This document shows positions 10,736 to 22,712 of a stretch of 64,000 nucleotides of DNA, piece by piece. A model generated the notes under the pieces. It was not told the origin of the DNA, did no database searches, and saw nothing but the letters and a program-made list of their open reading frames with translations. Location of the stretch: assembly GCA_963693085.1 (NCBI GenBank), contig OY856412.1, forward strand, positions 345,522,457 to 345,586,456, in the 5' to 3' direction. Origin of the DNA: Alisma plantago-aquatica (Eukaryota; Streptophyta; Magnoliopsida; Alismatales; Alismataceae). Numbering within the stretch: position 1 is the first letter of the stretch; each line of letters begins with the position of its first letter. The position numbers were made by a program, and so were the translations under genes.

Positions 10736-12249
10736 ATTTGTTTCAAAAAAGGATATTTTGCAACTATAATCAAAACAATTTTGATTTGAATTGATTTGGT
10801 AAGTTAGATGATATTAATTAGGCCTTCAATTAATTATCGCCCCCACTATTTTGTTCAAATTGATATTTCTCACTACCAATTTGTAATATTGCATCGAACA
10901 ACAATCTAGTGAGACACAATCCAAAATAATGAAGTTCATACCCAACCAATGTTGGTGCTCACAACCAATTATTAAGGTAGGAAACGCTTTTTAGTTGCCT
11001 TTCATGAATTTCTTTAATAGATGGTATGCACAACTCCTTGCCATAGTCCACCTGGTTTCTTCTAGATACTTAATCTCACTCAGATCACCTATTAAAGTCT
11101 GACCCAAATGCCAACACAATTGTAATGCACCCTGCTTGGTAGGCCCACATGACTACCATAACACTTCCACAATATGGATAGTGCACCACTCTTGGTATGC
11201 TTACACTTAGTCGATCAAGCTTTTCATGTGTGTTTCTTATGGAAATCATCTGAGACATAATCTTTGATTGAGGGATTTTATATTTACATAAATACATATA
11301 CATAACCAATAACAACATAGTTATAGTATTTACAATATACATGCTATATCAACAAAAACATGCAATTATATAATACTAGTGAAGGTTATGGACAAACAAT
11401 TGTAAATCCTTGGAGCCACAAGGAATTACTACCACCTAAGGACAACATTATATTAAGCAACATATTGTTGATGATGTTTTGTGACGGAACCAGTCTGGAT
11501 TGTTTATTTCAACTCTTAAACCAATCGGTCAGCCTCATGGTCGGTCAGTTGGTCTCTCAGACTGGTCGTCTGGTCTCTAGTCCAAGCAACACCTGGACTC
11601 CTGTAGTTGATCAATTCATCTTCTAAAAAGGATGGTTGATCTGGTGCAGAACATCTTCTTTTCCATAACAAGAATGAAAACTATTTTAACCCTATTTAAC
11701 ATATTACATTGTGATAGGGAAACCTTGATTTACATTTTAGACTAGCATTGAATGGAAAGAATTAATTCTTTCATATGGAATAGGAGAGAGAGGCTCGACA
11801 TACAAACTAAGATATAAAGAGGAATAACAACCATCCAACCAAGAACAAATATCTAGGGGTTTACATGGCATAACCATGCTAATAGCCACGATGAAGACTA
11901 ACATTTAGGGAGACACACGTAATTGCATATATATATATACATATACATATACACATATATATATATATATATATTTGTGTATATATGTGTGTTTGTATAT
12001 ATATGTATATATATGTAGGGTTTGTATGTGGTATTTATTTGGATATGCACATTAATCATTTATATATTCACATACATGTAATAAATAAATGATAAAGTCG
12101 AAATCCGATCGTATTAGTGAAATCCCAAAACATAGTAAATTGATCATGCTATGATATTATTGTAGTGAAATATGCAACATATATGGTATTAAAGATAATT
12201 TTTTACTCCCATATTCCCCATAGAAAGAATATTGCATCAACAATGATGT
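10736..12249. other. leader-like non-coding region with AT microsatellite
   Basis: No recognisable coding sequence. An impure AT/GT microsatellite occupies about 11930-12020. A short cluster of ggtcagttggtctctcagactggtc type (11520-11590) resembles the palindrome motif of the neighbouring LTR. By position this is the leader of the copia element between gag and the LTR to the right. No primer-binding site could be found. Confidence 0.4.
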
Positions 12250-12668
12250 AATGGGAAAGAGGATTGCAAGGTATATACCTGATCCCGGATCAAATCCGTC
12301 GACTTATCCTTGCAACATCGTACTTCTACTTGAAGTAGCACTTGAACATTCATCATCAATGACCTCCTAGTGCAACATGACAGACGATGGTTGGCGTCAT
12401 CTTCCTAGCCGGTGGAAACAACCTCCATGCCTCTAAGTAGTCCATGCAGATCACAAGGAAATCATATTGTGATACAAGATCCAACGTATAGGAGTTTTCC
12501 CTTTGAATTCCAGTCTGCTAGGTTTGATTTTCTCTCTCGTGTTGTCTCTCCCTTTTTGTCCATCCCTTTTATGATAGGACTTGCTCGAGCTCTTTACTTA
12601 CCACAACTAGAGAGGACAACAACTTGTTAGAGAGAATTGTAGTGTCTCTAAAAGCTTGAACTACCCCT

Positions 12669-12678
12669 CTATTTATAG
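12669..12678 (-). promoter_or_regulatory. TATA box of copia LTR
   Basis: The plus strand ctatttatag is CTATAAATAG on the minus strand. The corresponding positions in the related copies are 15656-15665 (plus) and 29646-29656 (minus). Confidence 0.55.
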
Positions 12679-12762
12679 GAGGGTCAGGGTTAGGAGTTCT
12701 AGTCTGAGCTGGATTCAAAGAGACACAAATTTCATTAATTTTCTATTACCTACAAATCATGA

Positions 12763-13030
12763 ACTGGTCGGTTCACACATGAGATGATCAGTTCAACACT
12801 TTAATCAGTCATTTCACTATGTTTCCTATTCAAAATAGTATTGACGTATAATATATGATAAATTCACAACATGAGATCAACATCAATCCTTTATCAATTC
12901 ATACTATTCCTTGAAATGGTCATTTCACGCCTGAAACTATCAGTTCATACATTAACATGATCAGTTCGTTTCTAAAATGGTCAATTCATTTCTTAACCGG
13001 TCATCTCATGTTCTGAACCTGGCTACTCAG
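12763..13030. repeat. cluster of imperfect palindromes, GAACTGGTCAGTTC type
   Basis: Repeated units such as aactggtcggttcac, gatcagttcaac, aaatggtcatttcac and atgatcagttcg recur about every 25 bp. They lie upstream (minus strand) of the TATA box at 12669. The same cluster occurs at 29740-30060 and, in plus orientation, at 15298-15570. Confidence 0.65.
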
Positions 13031-15297
13031 AAGTCATGTTCAACCAATGTACAACCAATGTTATTTAAATTGAATGCCTAAACACTTTAATACTCAAGTT
13101 ACACCATATACATGAGTAAACTCCTATTCCAAGTGTATCCTATGTGTGTGACCATATAGGTCCCAAGTTACGTTGGCAGTTAATGACCATAACCAACTTA
13201 TGACACCACAAGCAATGAGCGGTATCTAGCAATGTATCATACCTACCCAAGTAATTGGAAAGTTGAGAACAACTTCAACTTACAATATGTGAGTAGTGTT
13301 ACTGTGATCGTATAGTTCATTTGTCTCTAATATGCCAATTGAACTCGAAACATGGAATCATCATCTTCTCAATGTTCAATCCAATGTTCTTGAACTAGAG
13401 CAAATTATTTCAGAAGAATGTGAATTCAAATATCATATATTGATTCACATGAGTATGTTCAAACATTTCTCAGTCTCTCTTATCAAATAACCAGGATATC
13501 ATTTGAACAAACAAATTCCACCTACATCAATCACTCAATCTCCATGTCTCACAATGCACCTGAGCATCACCTTTATAGAAACCCTTATTCTGGATTACAT
13601 TGTATGATGTAAAAATACATTAAACAACATGTGATGAGTGTTGTGATGAGTGTAGTGAATTCATATCTAAGAACCCCAATAACCACTATCACTATGAGAG
13701 TCGATTCTAACTACAATTCCATGGTCTCCATGTATCACTCTCAAGGTGGGTCTCTACAATACACTATTCTCTAATAAGTACTATGTGTTTGGTTTGATAT
13801 CACATATCATGACTTAAGAGATTCTATCATCAACCGACACACACTCTAGTCTTATGTATTAATGTTGCCTATTTTGTTTGCATAGTAATATCTGACTAGG
13901 GACATAACACGAATGTATATACTCTTAACATATACATCATCTCTTTGTTCAAACATATGTCATCGAGTAACATCATTCTTTAGGCATCTAGTATGCATGT
14001 TTCACCATCTCATGGTTGAAACAAAATTAACAGATAGAATTACCTTTATCATTTATCAAATCACATATGTAATGCCCCATTACAATCATCTTTGAATGGC
14101 TCTCTGGGCATACATACCAACTAAAAATTTGTGGAAAACCGAAGTCTGTTGATTTTCTATTCTTATTTTTTACATGAAGGCTGAAGTCTCTTGATTTCCT
14201 ATGTTTTTTCTTTATATGAAGATGAGAACACTTAGGAATGATTCGTCTATACAGTGCAATAATGGTGTCGGAAAATTAGAATAAAGTATTGGAGCTCATG
14301 AGAAGAAACCTATTGACCCTCAAATTCTCATAGACAATGATCCTACTAATATTCTTCTATTGGAAAATGCTAACTCTTATAGGAAACTTGTTGTGAAGGT
14401 TTTTGTTCTTTAGTAGTCTTTCTTTAGGAAAAATGTAAAGTCATGACATGTGATATCAAGTCTAGCACACAAGTATATTCTAGAGAACAATATATTGAGG
14501 ATACCCACCTTGAGAGTGATACATGGAGACCATGGAATGGTAGTCATAATGATCTCTCATAGTGAATGTGATGATTGTGGTTCTTAGACCTGAAGTACCT
14601 ACTTTCATCACATATCATTCATGAACTTCGACATCATCAAATGTAGTCTTGAATAAGGGTTTCCATAACGGTGATGATTGGGTGCACTATGATATGTGGG
14701 GATTGAATGTGAGTGATCTCGATGGGATTTGTCCCTCCTATAAGAGATTGATATCAAGGGCCTCTTGATAAGAGGGACTGAGAAATGTACATCCATACTC
14801 ATGTGACTCAATAGATGATATGTGAGCTCACGTGCATCTGAAACAGTCTGCTCTAGTTCAAAGAACATGGATTAAACATTGAGAGGATGATGATTTCATA
14901 CCTCGAGCTCACGCAGCATATCAGAGACAAACAAACAATATGATCACGGTAGCATTGTTCAAGAATTGTAGGTTGATGTTGTTATCCAACTTTCTGAATT
15001 ACTTGATTGAAAATGATGTGTGACTAGGCACCTCTCTTTGTTTGTGATGTCATAATTGGTTATGGACATTCACTGCCAACATAATTCTTGACCTATAGGG
15101 ACACACACATAAGATCGTACTTGGACTAAACTAGTATATTCATGAATGATGTATAGATTGTATACTAAAGGTTTTTAAGTATTTAATTAAACAACCAATT
15201 AACTGACTAGACTAAAAATCATCTAGTTCAAGTGTTAAATAATTGGTTGGAGTGTTGAGTTGATTTGGAGTTGAATTGGCTGAATTTTGCATGAGTC

Positions 15298-15570
15298 AGG
15301 ACACCAACCGATCAGCTCACTGGGTGAACCGATCGACTCGGGTTTGGTGGGATGACCAGTTAACCTGGAGAACCACATTGACTCAGTCATACCAACTGAA
15401 GCTTCTGGTGATTTCCCAGATTTATGAAGATAGTTGTTAGTTTCACTTTGTTCAATTAGATTTGTATAAGGATTACTTTTGGACATTAATTGAAAATGAA
15501 TTGTAAATTCAATTGTGATAGGGAATCATCTTACTGGGTGAACCGATGGGATCACTGTGCCAGTCAACCA
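15298..15570. repeat. palindromic motif cluster upstream of TATA box
   Basis: accgatcagctcac, gggtgaaccgatcgactcgg, gatgaccagttaacc and cagtcaaccagttcac are variants of one GGTCAGTT/AACTGACC theme. The cluster ends about 85 bp before the TATA box. Confidence 0.6.
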
Positions 15571-15655
15571 GTTCACATGTTGCAAATTGTAAAATTCATT
15601 GAAATTTTAGACCCTTCTACTCCCACATCGATTGGGAATACATAGCCTACCCCTC

Positions 15656-15665
15656 CTATAAATAG
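15656..15665 (+). promoter_or_regulatory. TATA box of inverted copia LTR
   Basis: ctataaatag in the context ccctcCTATAAATAGagggg. It aligns with the TATA boxes at 12669 and 29646 of the related copies. Confidence 0.55.
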
Positions 15666-16229
15666 AGGGGTATTGGGGGCATCCAAACACACATAATTGA
15701 GAATCAGTTGCTCTAATAATTGTTGTTCTTTCTAGTTTTGGTAACCAATAAAGTTTCTAAGCAAGTCCTATATGTTAAAGGAAAGGACAACATGGGAGAG
15801 AACAATTGAGAATCAATTGTGGGAGAGCATGTCAGTTACTAGTATGCCCACAGAAGGGGACAACTCTTTCCTATTGACTCTGGTAGTGCTACATGGAGTT
15901 CTCGGTGGTCCGTGTGGATAACTCTATACGAAGGAGGCCATTATCTGCCTTTAGGAGGACATTGTCAACCATTGTATGTGGTGTTAAACCAAAAGGACGG
16001 TGGAGAAGGTTGTTTGAGTGTTTCTAGTGATGAAGGAACATGATTCTACATGAAGAAGAAGAAGCATATTGCAACAAGGGTAATGCCACTGGATACCCTT
16101 ATTTGTAAAAAAGTACTACTTATTTGTAATTTTCAGTCAAAGAACCTATTTTTAGTAATTATGCAAGATTCATCAGTTTTCTTGAATATTTGATAGATAA
16201 GGCTATTTATCAAATTTACTCACTCGTTT

Positions 16230-16620
16230 GATTGATGGTCCACTGATCCACCTAAGGATCGGACGCCCTGCGTCGCTCACCCCCACTAGCTGCTAACTTA
16301 GCCGGCCGAAACCCGTTCTGTTGGATCTGCTCAGCTAGACCACGGTGGTCTTCCATCCTACGACTGCTGCTTCGCGTCTTCTTCCTTCTTTAAAATCTAG
16401 CCCGCAATGGCTCTGTGGCGGCTCCGCGGTGGAGGCTCACCGGCCACACCTCTTCTCGTCATCTCAGGGCATGAGGGTGTAGGGAACATGCTGATCAAGC
16501 TTGTCAGTGTGAGAGGAGTTGAGAGGGAGGGTTATATATAGGATTTTATGGCTCTTCTAGGGTTTCCCAACCCCAGTCGTCGCCTGCCTTTTTAGGCAAT
16601 TTGGGATTTTTCTCTAGAAG
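16230..16620 (-). other. GC-rich island with TATA-like box, unassigned
   Basis: Base composition changes sharply from AT-rich flanks. On the minus strand, TATATATAAC at 16531-16540 is followed by a pyrimidine-rich leader and a short open frame from an ATG near 16360. It may be part of an LTR promoter and leader of another element, because ccttaggtggatcagtgg (minus) resembles the leader of the gypsy LTRs here. No protein family was recognised. Confidence 0.3.
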
Positions 16621-17320
16621 CATCCAAAGTGCAAAGAACCTAGGTATAGGTTGTGCGGAATCCTCTCCCGAACTCAACCATACACTTTCCTTATACGTAG
16701 ATGTGAAGATTCACGAGTAAAATTGAGTGGAAAGATCCCACTACCACCAACATGTTCCTAGTTTGGCTAGAACTAGAAGTCGAGTGGCCCTCATCGGATC
16801 AGGATCCAACGATCCTCATCACTCGTGCCCAAACAAAAGAAAAGCCTGATTTCTATTTTAAGAAAATCCTTTTCATTTTAGGATAATTTGGAAAACTCAA
16901 AACTCTTAATCCATGGCTTCATTTTATCCTAAATTTTGGGGGTATCTTACTAGTGACTTAATCTACCTCTCTGCCAAAATTGGGCTCATTATCTAAAAGA
17001 AAATGTACCTTTTCATTAGGTGCAAGATATTACTCCATTATGTATATTTCTCACTTATTTTCTCTTTCCTTTGCTATTAAATTTTTATCTTGGTTTCCTT
17101 GGATCCCAAGAAATCTCAAGATTTCGAAATTCCTTATCAATGATACTTATTACCCTTCTAGATGCATCTATATCCATTGTTTCTCATTATCTTAGTTAAT
17201 TTTCTTATTAAAATATCTCTTTTCGAGGATTTCTCTTTATTTCTCTTTTTTATTTTCCTTATTGGAATTCCTTTTAACATTTGAAATCTTATGGATATGA
17301 AAATCCACCAAACATAACTC
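16621..17320. other. unassigned AT-rich flank of Sirevirus insertion
   Basis: Pyrimidine-rich sequence with no coding match. It is continuous with the sequence after 25893, where the Sirevirus interrupted it. Confidence 0.45.
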
Positions 17321-17325
17321 AATCA
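17321..17325. repeat. 5-bp target-site duplication, left copy
   Basis: aatca directly precedes the TG of the left LTR. The right copy is aatca at 25889-25893. This confirms a single integration event. Confidence 0.9.
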
Positions 17326-18051
17326 TGAAAACTACTAGAGGGGGGGTGAATAGAGTTTTATAAAGTTTTTAATAATAATTTAAACTCAAACAACCACAAT
17401 GAAAATATTGGACAAGGAGACACAGGGTTTAGAGTGGTTCCAACTATAGCAAATACTATAGCCGTTAGTCCACTACCCAGTTGCTTACCCAACCAGGATT
17501 TGAAAAGAAATTTATTTTATTACCTCGCAAGGAATTTACATAAAATACAATCTCTTTTCCCAAACCCTTCAAGCAGCCTTCACCTAGAAGTAATCGCCAA
17601 CCTTGAAGCAGCCTTCCCTTGAAGTAGATGCACCAACTCCCGTTGCACCAGCCTTCTGAAGTAGCTTCCCTTGCGATAGCCTTCTTGAAGTAGCTTGAAG
17701 TCCCCTTCTCCACCTGAGAAGTCAACCCTCTCCTATCCGCAGCCTCCAACCCTAGGAGTAGCAAGGAGAGTACAAATAATAAAAAGAGAACAAGAAAGAA
17801 AAAGGAAATTACAACTTATCCTTTAAGCCCAAGGCTTGATATGCCTAGATCAAGCGTATAGATCTCCTAGCCAAGTGTGTGAACTTGTGATTGTTGTGGG
17901 TAGGAGAATCTAGCCTATAGGACAAGAGATTGAGCTAAGGAGAATGTAGACCAATGATCACAGTGCTCAAATTGCTTGCAACATATTGCTCAAGTATGCT
18001 CAAGTGTATTCTCAAGTGTAACAAGTGAGTTTTAGTGTCCTATGGCTTGTC

Positions 18052-18061
18052 CTATTTATAG
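18052..18061 (-). promoter_or_regulatory. TATA box of Sirevirus LTR (3' copy)
   Basis: CTATAAATAG on the minus strand, about 690 bp into the LTR and about 135 bp downstream of the palindrome array. The equivalent in the active 5' LTR is 25195-25204. Confidence 0.6.
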
Positions 18062-18196
18062 GAATGGACTAAGTATGCTTATGGACGTTCTAGAAAACTT
18101 CTAGGGGTTTCTAAGTGCTTAACTAGCCGTTAGGTACAAGTTTGTTGCTTTTGCAACGGCTAATTACTTTACTCTGCAGTTTCTGTCAGAGATCGT

Positions 18197-18405
18197 CTCG
18201 GTCGAGAAATGGTCGACCGAGACACCTACTCGGTCGAAGTTTTGTCGACCGACAGGATCTCTGAATCAAGTGATTTGCAATGTCTATCTCCAACTGCCAA
18301 CTAACTTGTCAGTTGTGTCTAACGGCTACTTTGGATCTTTCTCGGTCGAGAAGATTGTTGACCGAGAGTGTCTCGGTCGAGGCATTTGTCGACCGAGAAG
18401 GATCC
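18197..18405. repeat. palindrome array, TCGGTCGA...GTCGACCGA type, in LTR U3
   Basis: Several units such as ctcggtcgag and gtcgaccgag recur as inverted pairs spaced 4-9 bp apart. The same array is at 25340-25548 in the other LTR, and a third occurs inside the element at 22373-22585. Confidence 0.85.
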
Positions 18406-18745
18406 TGTTTCAAGGTTTCAATTTAAACACTAATTGTATGTGTGAGTGTGCAAAGGTGATCCTATTCGAATGGGATGACTTGTCTAACTATGGTGCTTAG
18501 CTAGGGAAAATCTAACGCTTGATTTACATGCAATTCTAAGTACTTGTACATTATATTTTTGTACAAGTTTTTACAACATTGATTACATTGCATGAAAAAT
18601 ATAAATATGTGTGCTTGTGGATTTTCCCTAGTTGCTTTGTCATCCATCTTAGTCCTGCACACTCAAGTAGCACATTAGATCAACAGGAATGAAATGTTTG
18701 TCATAATCAAAATAAAGGGATTTATACATGTCCATTTAGCCAACA

Positions 18746-18759
18746 ATCTCCCCCTTTTT
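18746..18759 (-). other. polypurine tract
   Basis: The minus strand reads AAAAAGGGGGAGAT directly against the 3' LTR, the expected priming site for plus-strand synthesis. Similar purine tracts repeat at about 19067 and 19157 within a tandem duplication of about 90 bp. Confidence 0.75.
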
Positions 18760-19238
18760 GAAGATGACAAACATTTCCAAAATGTAAGTAAAGGAAATAT
18801 AAAACATATGAATTTCATACCTTTAGATTGCCTTATGTAGCTATTCCTCTTGTTTATAAAATGTGTGCTTATTATTCCCAATGAATTATGGAACATGATA
18901 TCCAGTTCATTAGGGAATATTAGCAACTTTCAATGTAAAGCCAAGAGTATATTTATGAGACTCATTGATTGAGTATTTCATTGATTGAGTATTTCATAAA
19001 TCTAAGTTATAGTTTTATATATTTCTCCCCCTTTGTCATTTCAAAAAGATAACCGTTTGATAAAAACTCCCCCTTAATTAGATATCCCATCAAATCTAGC
19101 CAAAATGATGCAAGTAAACGTATTTGTTTTAAAAAAATAACCGTTTGATAAAAGCTCCCCCTTAATTAGATATCCCATCAAAACTAATGAGAAAGATGTA
19201 CATGGAAAAGCCAAAATGATGCAAGTAAATGTAATTGT

Positions 19239-19844
19239 TTAAGAACCGCAAATATCAAAGAAAACATCTTCCAAAGGAGTAATAAGCAGTTGCTTCCTAA
19301 TGCTGTGGAATTGATCTAGTGGAAGCGGTTTTGTAAAAATATCAGCCAATTGATTTTCTGTATCAACATGATGAAGGGAAACATGATTCTTGGAGATATG
19401 ATCCCTTAAGAAGTGATGATGGATTTCAATATGTTTAGCCCGACTGTGTAAAATAGGATTGTGTGCTAAGTTTATGGAACTCGTGTTGTCACAAAAAATA
19501 GGTGTAGATGAAAGATTAAAACCATAATCGCTTAATACATGTTGCATATAAAGCACTTGAGCACAACAAGACCCGGCTGCCATGTATTCAGCTTCAGTTG
19601 TAGATAGGGCAACCGTATTTTGTTTCTTTCTAAACCAAGATACTAAGGCTCTCCCTAATAAGAAACATCCACCACTAGTACTTTTGCGATCAAGTCGACA
19701 ACCAACATAATCCGCATCAGTATATGCTTTAAAATCCAAGGATTGTCCTTTTGGATACCATAAACCAAAACAAGTAGTGCCAGCTAGATATCGAAGAATT
19801 CATTTAACCGCTAGAAAATGAGATTGCATAGGTTGGGATTGAAA
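19239..19844 (-). pseudogene. copia RNase H domain and link to RT
   Basis: The open part, 19239-19739 (166 codons), is the complete RNase H domain: YTDADYVG near the start, TEAEYMAAG, CDNTSSINLAHNP and KHIEIHHHFLRD, then the pol C-terminus ending ICGS. Acidic catalytic positions (Asp in TDAD, Glu in TEAEY, Asp in CDN) are kept. It continues in frame with RT, but two TGA codons lie between them, at 19845-19847 and 19800-19802. Both sit where relatives carry arginine, which fits CGA to TGA change. There is no independent start, so this is part of the broken polyprotein. Confidence 0.85.
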
Positions 19845-21182
19845 TCAAGAACAAAGACCAACGGAAAACATAATGTCCGGTCGAGAAGCAGTTAAGTATA
19901 TCAAACTACCAATCATGGCTCTATATAAGGAATCATCAATAGGTTCCCCATTTTCATCCTTATCAATTTTGATAGAAGTAGCCATAGGAGTAGTAGCATG
20001 TTTGCATTGATCCACCCCAAAACGTTTTAAAAGTTCTTTAGTATATTTTTCTTGGCTTATGAAAATTCCTGCAGGTGTTTGCTTAATTTGAAAACCAAGA
20101 AAGAATGTTAGTTCACCCATGAGGCTCATTTCAAATTCTTTTTGCATAATGTCACTGAATTGTGTGCATAATGAATCATTAGAAGCTCCAAAAATAATGT
20201 CATCAACATATATTTGCACAACTAGGAAATCAGATGCATATGTTTTGAAGAATAAAGTAGAATCTGAATTTTCAATAGAAAAACCATTATCAAAAAGATA
20301 TGTCTTGAGCCGTTCATACCAATTCCTAGGTGCTTGTTTTAGACCATAAAGTGCCTTTTTAAGTTTATAAACATGGTCACCTTTTTCTGGTATTTCAAAG
20401 GCAGGTGGTTGAGCAACATAAACTTCTTCTTGTATGATGCCATTTAGAAATGCACTTTTGACATCTATTTGATATAGCTTAATGTTTTTATGGGCAGCAA
20501 TAGCTAGTAACATCCTAATAGCATCAAGTCTAGCTACGGGTGCATATGTTTCATCAAAATCTATTCCTTCTTGTTGATTATATCCTTGTGCTACTAACCG
20601 AGCTTTATTCCTTATGACTTCTCCTACCTCATTCAGCTTGTTCCTAAAAACCCATTTAGTTCCTATGATAGTTTTATCTTGTGGTTTAGGAACTAAATCC
20701 CATACATCATTTTTAGTGAATTGATTTAACTCCTCTTGCATGGCTATTATCCAGTAATCATCCTTAAGAGCTTCGGATATCTTCTTAGGTTCAATGATAG
20801 AAACAAAAGCCATGTTTGCAACATCTTTGAAGGAAGACCGAGTTTTGACTTTATCATTTGGATCTCCAATAATTAGTTCTTGGGGATGATCCTTGATAAG
20901 CCTAGGTGTAGGTTGTGTTTCAACTTGGGGATCGGATATAGGAATTTTCTCACTATCATTGGGAATGGTTATATTTTCGAATTGATTAGTGAGATCAATG
21001 ATATCTAGATTTTCAGATTTCGATTCTTCATGAAAAGAAACATGAATGGATTCCTCAACTTTTCTAGAGATAGTGTTATATACTCTAAAGGCTTTGTTAG
21101 AAGTGGAATATCCCAAGAAGAATGCTTTGTGTGATTTAGAATCAAACTTGTCTCTATCATCTTTGGTATTTAAATGTAGCAT
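19845..21182 (-). pseudogene. copia reverse transcriptase segment of pol
   Basis: 445 codons. After an acidic linker, the RT domain runs from about residue 150 ([17 protein letters not shown]) through [45 protein letters not shown] and the catalytic YVDD at residues 325-328. These are typical copia motifs and all key residues are present. Relative to integrase the frame shifts by one base in a T-run near 21170-21182; the two frames overlap there by 13 bp. The 3' end is a TGA at 19845. Had these lesions not occurred it would be part of a single Gag-Pol polyprotein. Confidence 0.9.
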
Positions 21183-22240
21183 GTGGAGCCAAAAGTATGA
21201 AAGTAGTCAACTCTAGGTTTCTTAGAGTGTAGTATTTCATATGGAGTTTTCTTCAAATGAGAGTGAACAGTTACTCTATTAAGCACATAACAAGCAGTGT
21301 TTACAGCTTCATCCCAAAAGGTTTTAGGTGTGTTGTGTTCAAGCATCATGGTCCTAGCCATTTCCTGTAGGGATCGATTTTTCCGTTCAACTATACCATT
21401 TTGTTGTGGGGTACGTGGAGCAGAAAAATTATGAGTATACCCTTGAGATGTACAAAAGGTCTCAAATGTATGATTTTCAAATTCGCCACCATGATCACTT
21501 CTAATGGTACATATTTTATGTTGTAAAAGATTTTCAATCTTGGAACAAAATTGCATAAAGACATGAATAGTATCATCTTTAGTTGCAATAAAATGTACCC
21601 ATGTATATCTACTATAATCATCAACAATAACAAAACAATATCGTTTACCACCAATAGATTGTGTCCTCATTGGTCCAAATAAGTCCATATGAATCAATTC
21701 TAAGGATCTACTGGTGCTAAGTACATGTTTTGATTTAAAAGATGTTTTGGTTTGCTTTCCCATTGTACAGGGTTCACAGTTTTCAACTTGATCAAAAGAC
21801 AAAGCAGGTAATCCACGAACAAGATCATATTTCACTAAATTTTTAATAGCATGTGAACTAGCATGTCCCAGCTTTTTATGCCATAGTTGTAAGGTATTTT
21901 CATTTGCAAGCAAGCATTTACCTACTACTGATTTCATAGAGTTTGGTTTAAGGATATAAAGATTTCCAACTCTATTTCCTTCATAAACGACATTTATAGT
22001 ATTTTCTATTAATAACTTGCAGCAGGTTTTGTTAAATAACACATCATAACCACTATCACATAGTTGACTTACACTTATTAAATTATGATGCAATCCATCA
22101 ACAAGTAGAACATTTTTAATTTCGAGATTTGTTCCAACATTACCTATTCCAACGATTTTGCCCTTACCATTGTCTCCAAAGGTGACTGTTCCACTTTTCT
22201 TTTCTTCAAAAGTTTGAAATGCATCCTTGTTCCCGGTCAT
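21170..22240 (-). pseudogene. copia protease end and integrase segment of pol
   Basis: 356 codons. Protease active site DSG is encoded just upstream, at 22254-22262, in the same frame, and an in-frame TAG at 22274-22276 cuts it off from anything further upstream. Integrase follows: zinc-binding residues H121, H126, C155, C158 (WHKKLGH ... CEPC) and catalytic D186, D249, E285 in HMDLFGP, RSDHGGEF and VERKNRSL. The length and order are normal for copia. It ends by frameshift where RT should begin. The frame differs from that of gag. Confidence 0.9.
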
Positions 22241-22276
22241 ATGTTTGGAGCAGCCACTGTCAACTACCCATTCCTA

Positions 22277-22712
22277 CATTAGAATGTAGATTTTGGTACC
22301 CCTGTGATGGTCCGATATGGTTAGAAACTTTTTAAGTGCTTATGTGTATAAAAGTTCTGATACAGAAAACCAGTCGGTCGACAATTGTTCGACCGATATC
22401 TGTCTCGGTCGACAATTTGTCGATCGAGCAGGTTACTGTATTACAAGCAAAAACACAGAAAAATTTCTCGGTTGACCAATTTTCGACCGAAATAGGTGCT
22501 GTAAATTTTTGATTTGTTAAAGACATCCAGTCGGTCGACAATACTTCGACCGACCCAGAGCTCGGTCGACAATACTTCGACCGACAAAGTTTCTGTTTCA
22601 GTACAGCAATGCAGAAAAATAATAACAATAACCATGGCACCTTTTGTTGAGATAAGACAATATAAATAGCAAAATTAAGCATTTGGTCATATCTCAACTA
22701 TATTCCATTTTT
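22277..22712 (-). other. non-coding insert at gag-pol junction with palindrome array
   Basis: About 435 bp between the gag stop (22713) and the protease segment is not coding in the gag or protease frame. It contains pairs of TCGGTCGA/TCGACCGA palindromes at 22373-22585, the same motif as the LTR U3. ORFs at 22332-22697 follow the repeat and are not convincing. Whether this is normal for the family or an acquired insertion cannot be told from one copy. Confidence 0.7.

Larger units (their letters stand above)
12250..14128 (-). mobile_element. Tork-like copia LTR, minus orientation
   Basis: This is the fullest copy of a dispersed repeat also seen at 3641-4128, 29215-40450 (split) and, inverted, 14440-15760 and 41940-42535. 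On the minus strand it starts TTGGTATGTATGCCC at the right edge, has a palindromic motif cluster (12763-13030), then a TATA box (12669-12678), then leader-like sequence. The unbroken sequence at 13240-13260 is the paralogous empty site for the CACTA insertion at 30242. The ORFs inside are short and unconvincing. Confidence 0.6.
14440..16150 (+). mobile_element. inverted relative of the copia LTR
   Basis: The reverse complement matches 12250-14030: the block at 14500-14600 mirrors 13650-13760, and ggttatggacattcactgccaac near 15058 mirrors gttggcagttaatgaccataacc near 13170. It carries the same order in plus orientation: motif cluster 15298-15570, TATA box 15656-15665, leader. The left edge is truncated near 14440, and the right edge is not defined (about 15760-16150). 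The ORF on the minus strand at 14608-14868 lies wholly in this repeat and is not a gene. Confidence 0.55.
17326..18745 (-). repeat. 3' LTR of Sirevirus
   Basis: 1,420 bp, edges TG...CA. On the minus strand, U3 begins at 18745, the palindrome array lies at 18197-18405 and the TATA box at 18052-18061. ORFs inside it (17434-17764, 18270-18500, 18675-18926) recur in the other LTR or overlap its edge and are not genes. Confidence 0.93.

Noticed and set aside
11085..11342. 85-codon minus-strand ORF as a host gene
   Set aside because: No domain, no composition change, and it lies in the leader region of a decayed copia element.
14608..14868. 86-codon minus-strand ORF as a gene
   Set aside because: Entirely inside the inverted copia LTR; the equivalent region of other copies is not open.
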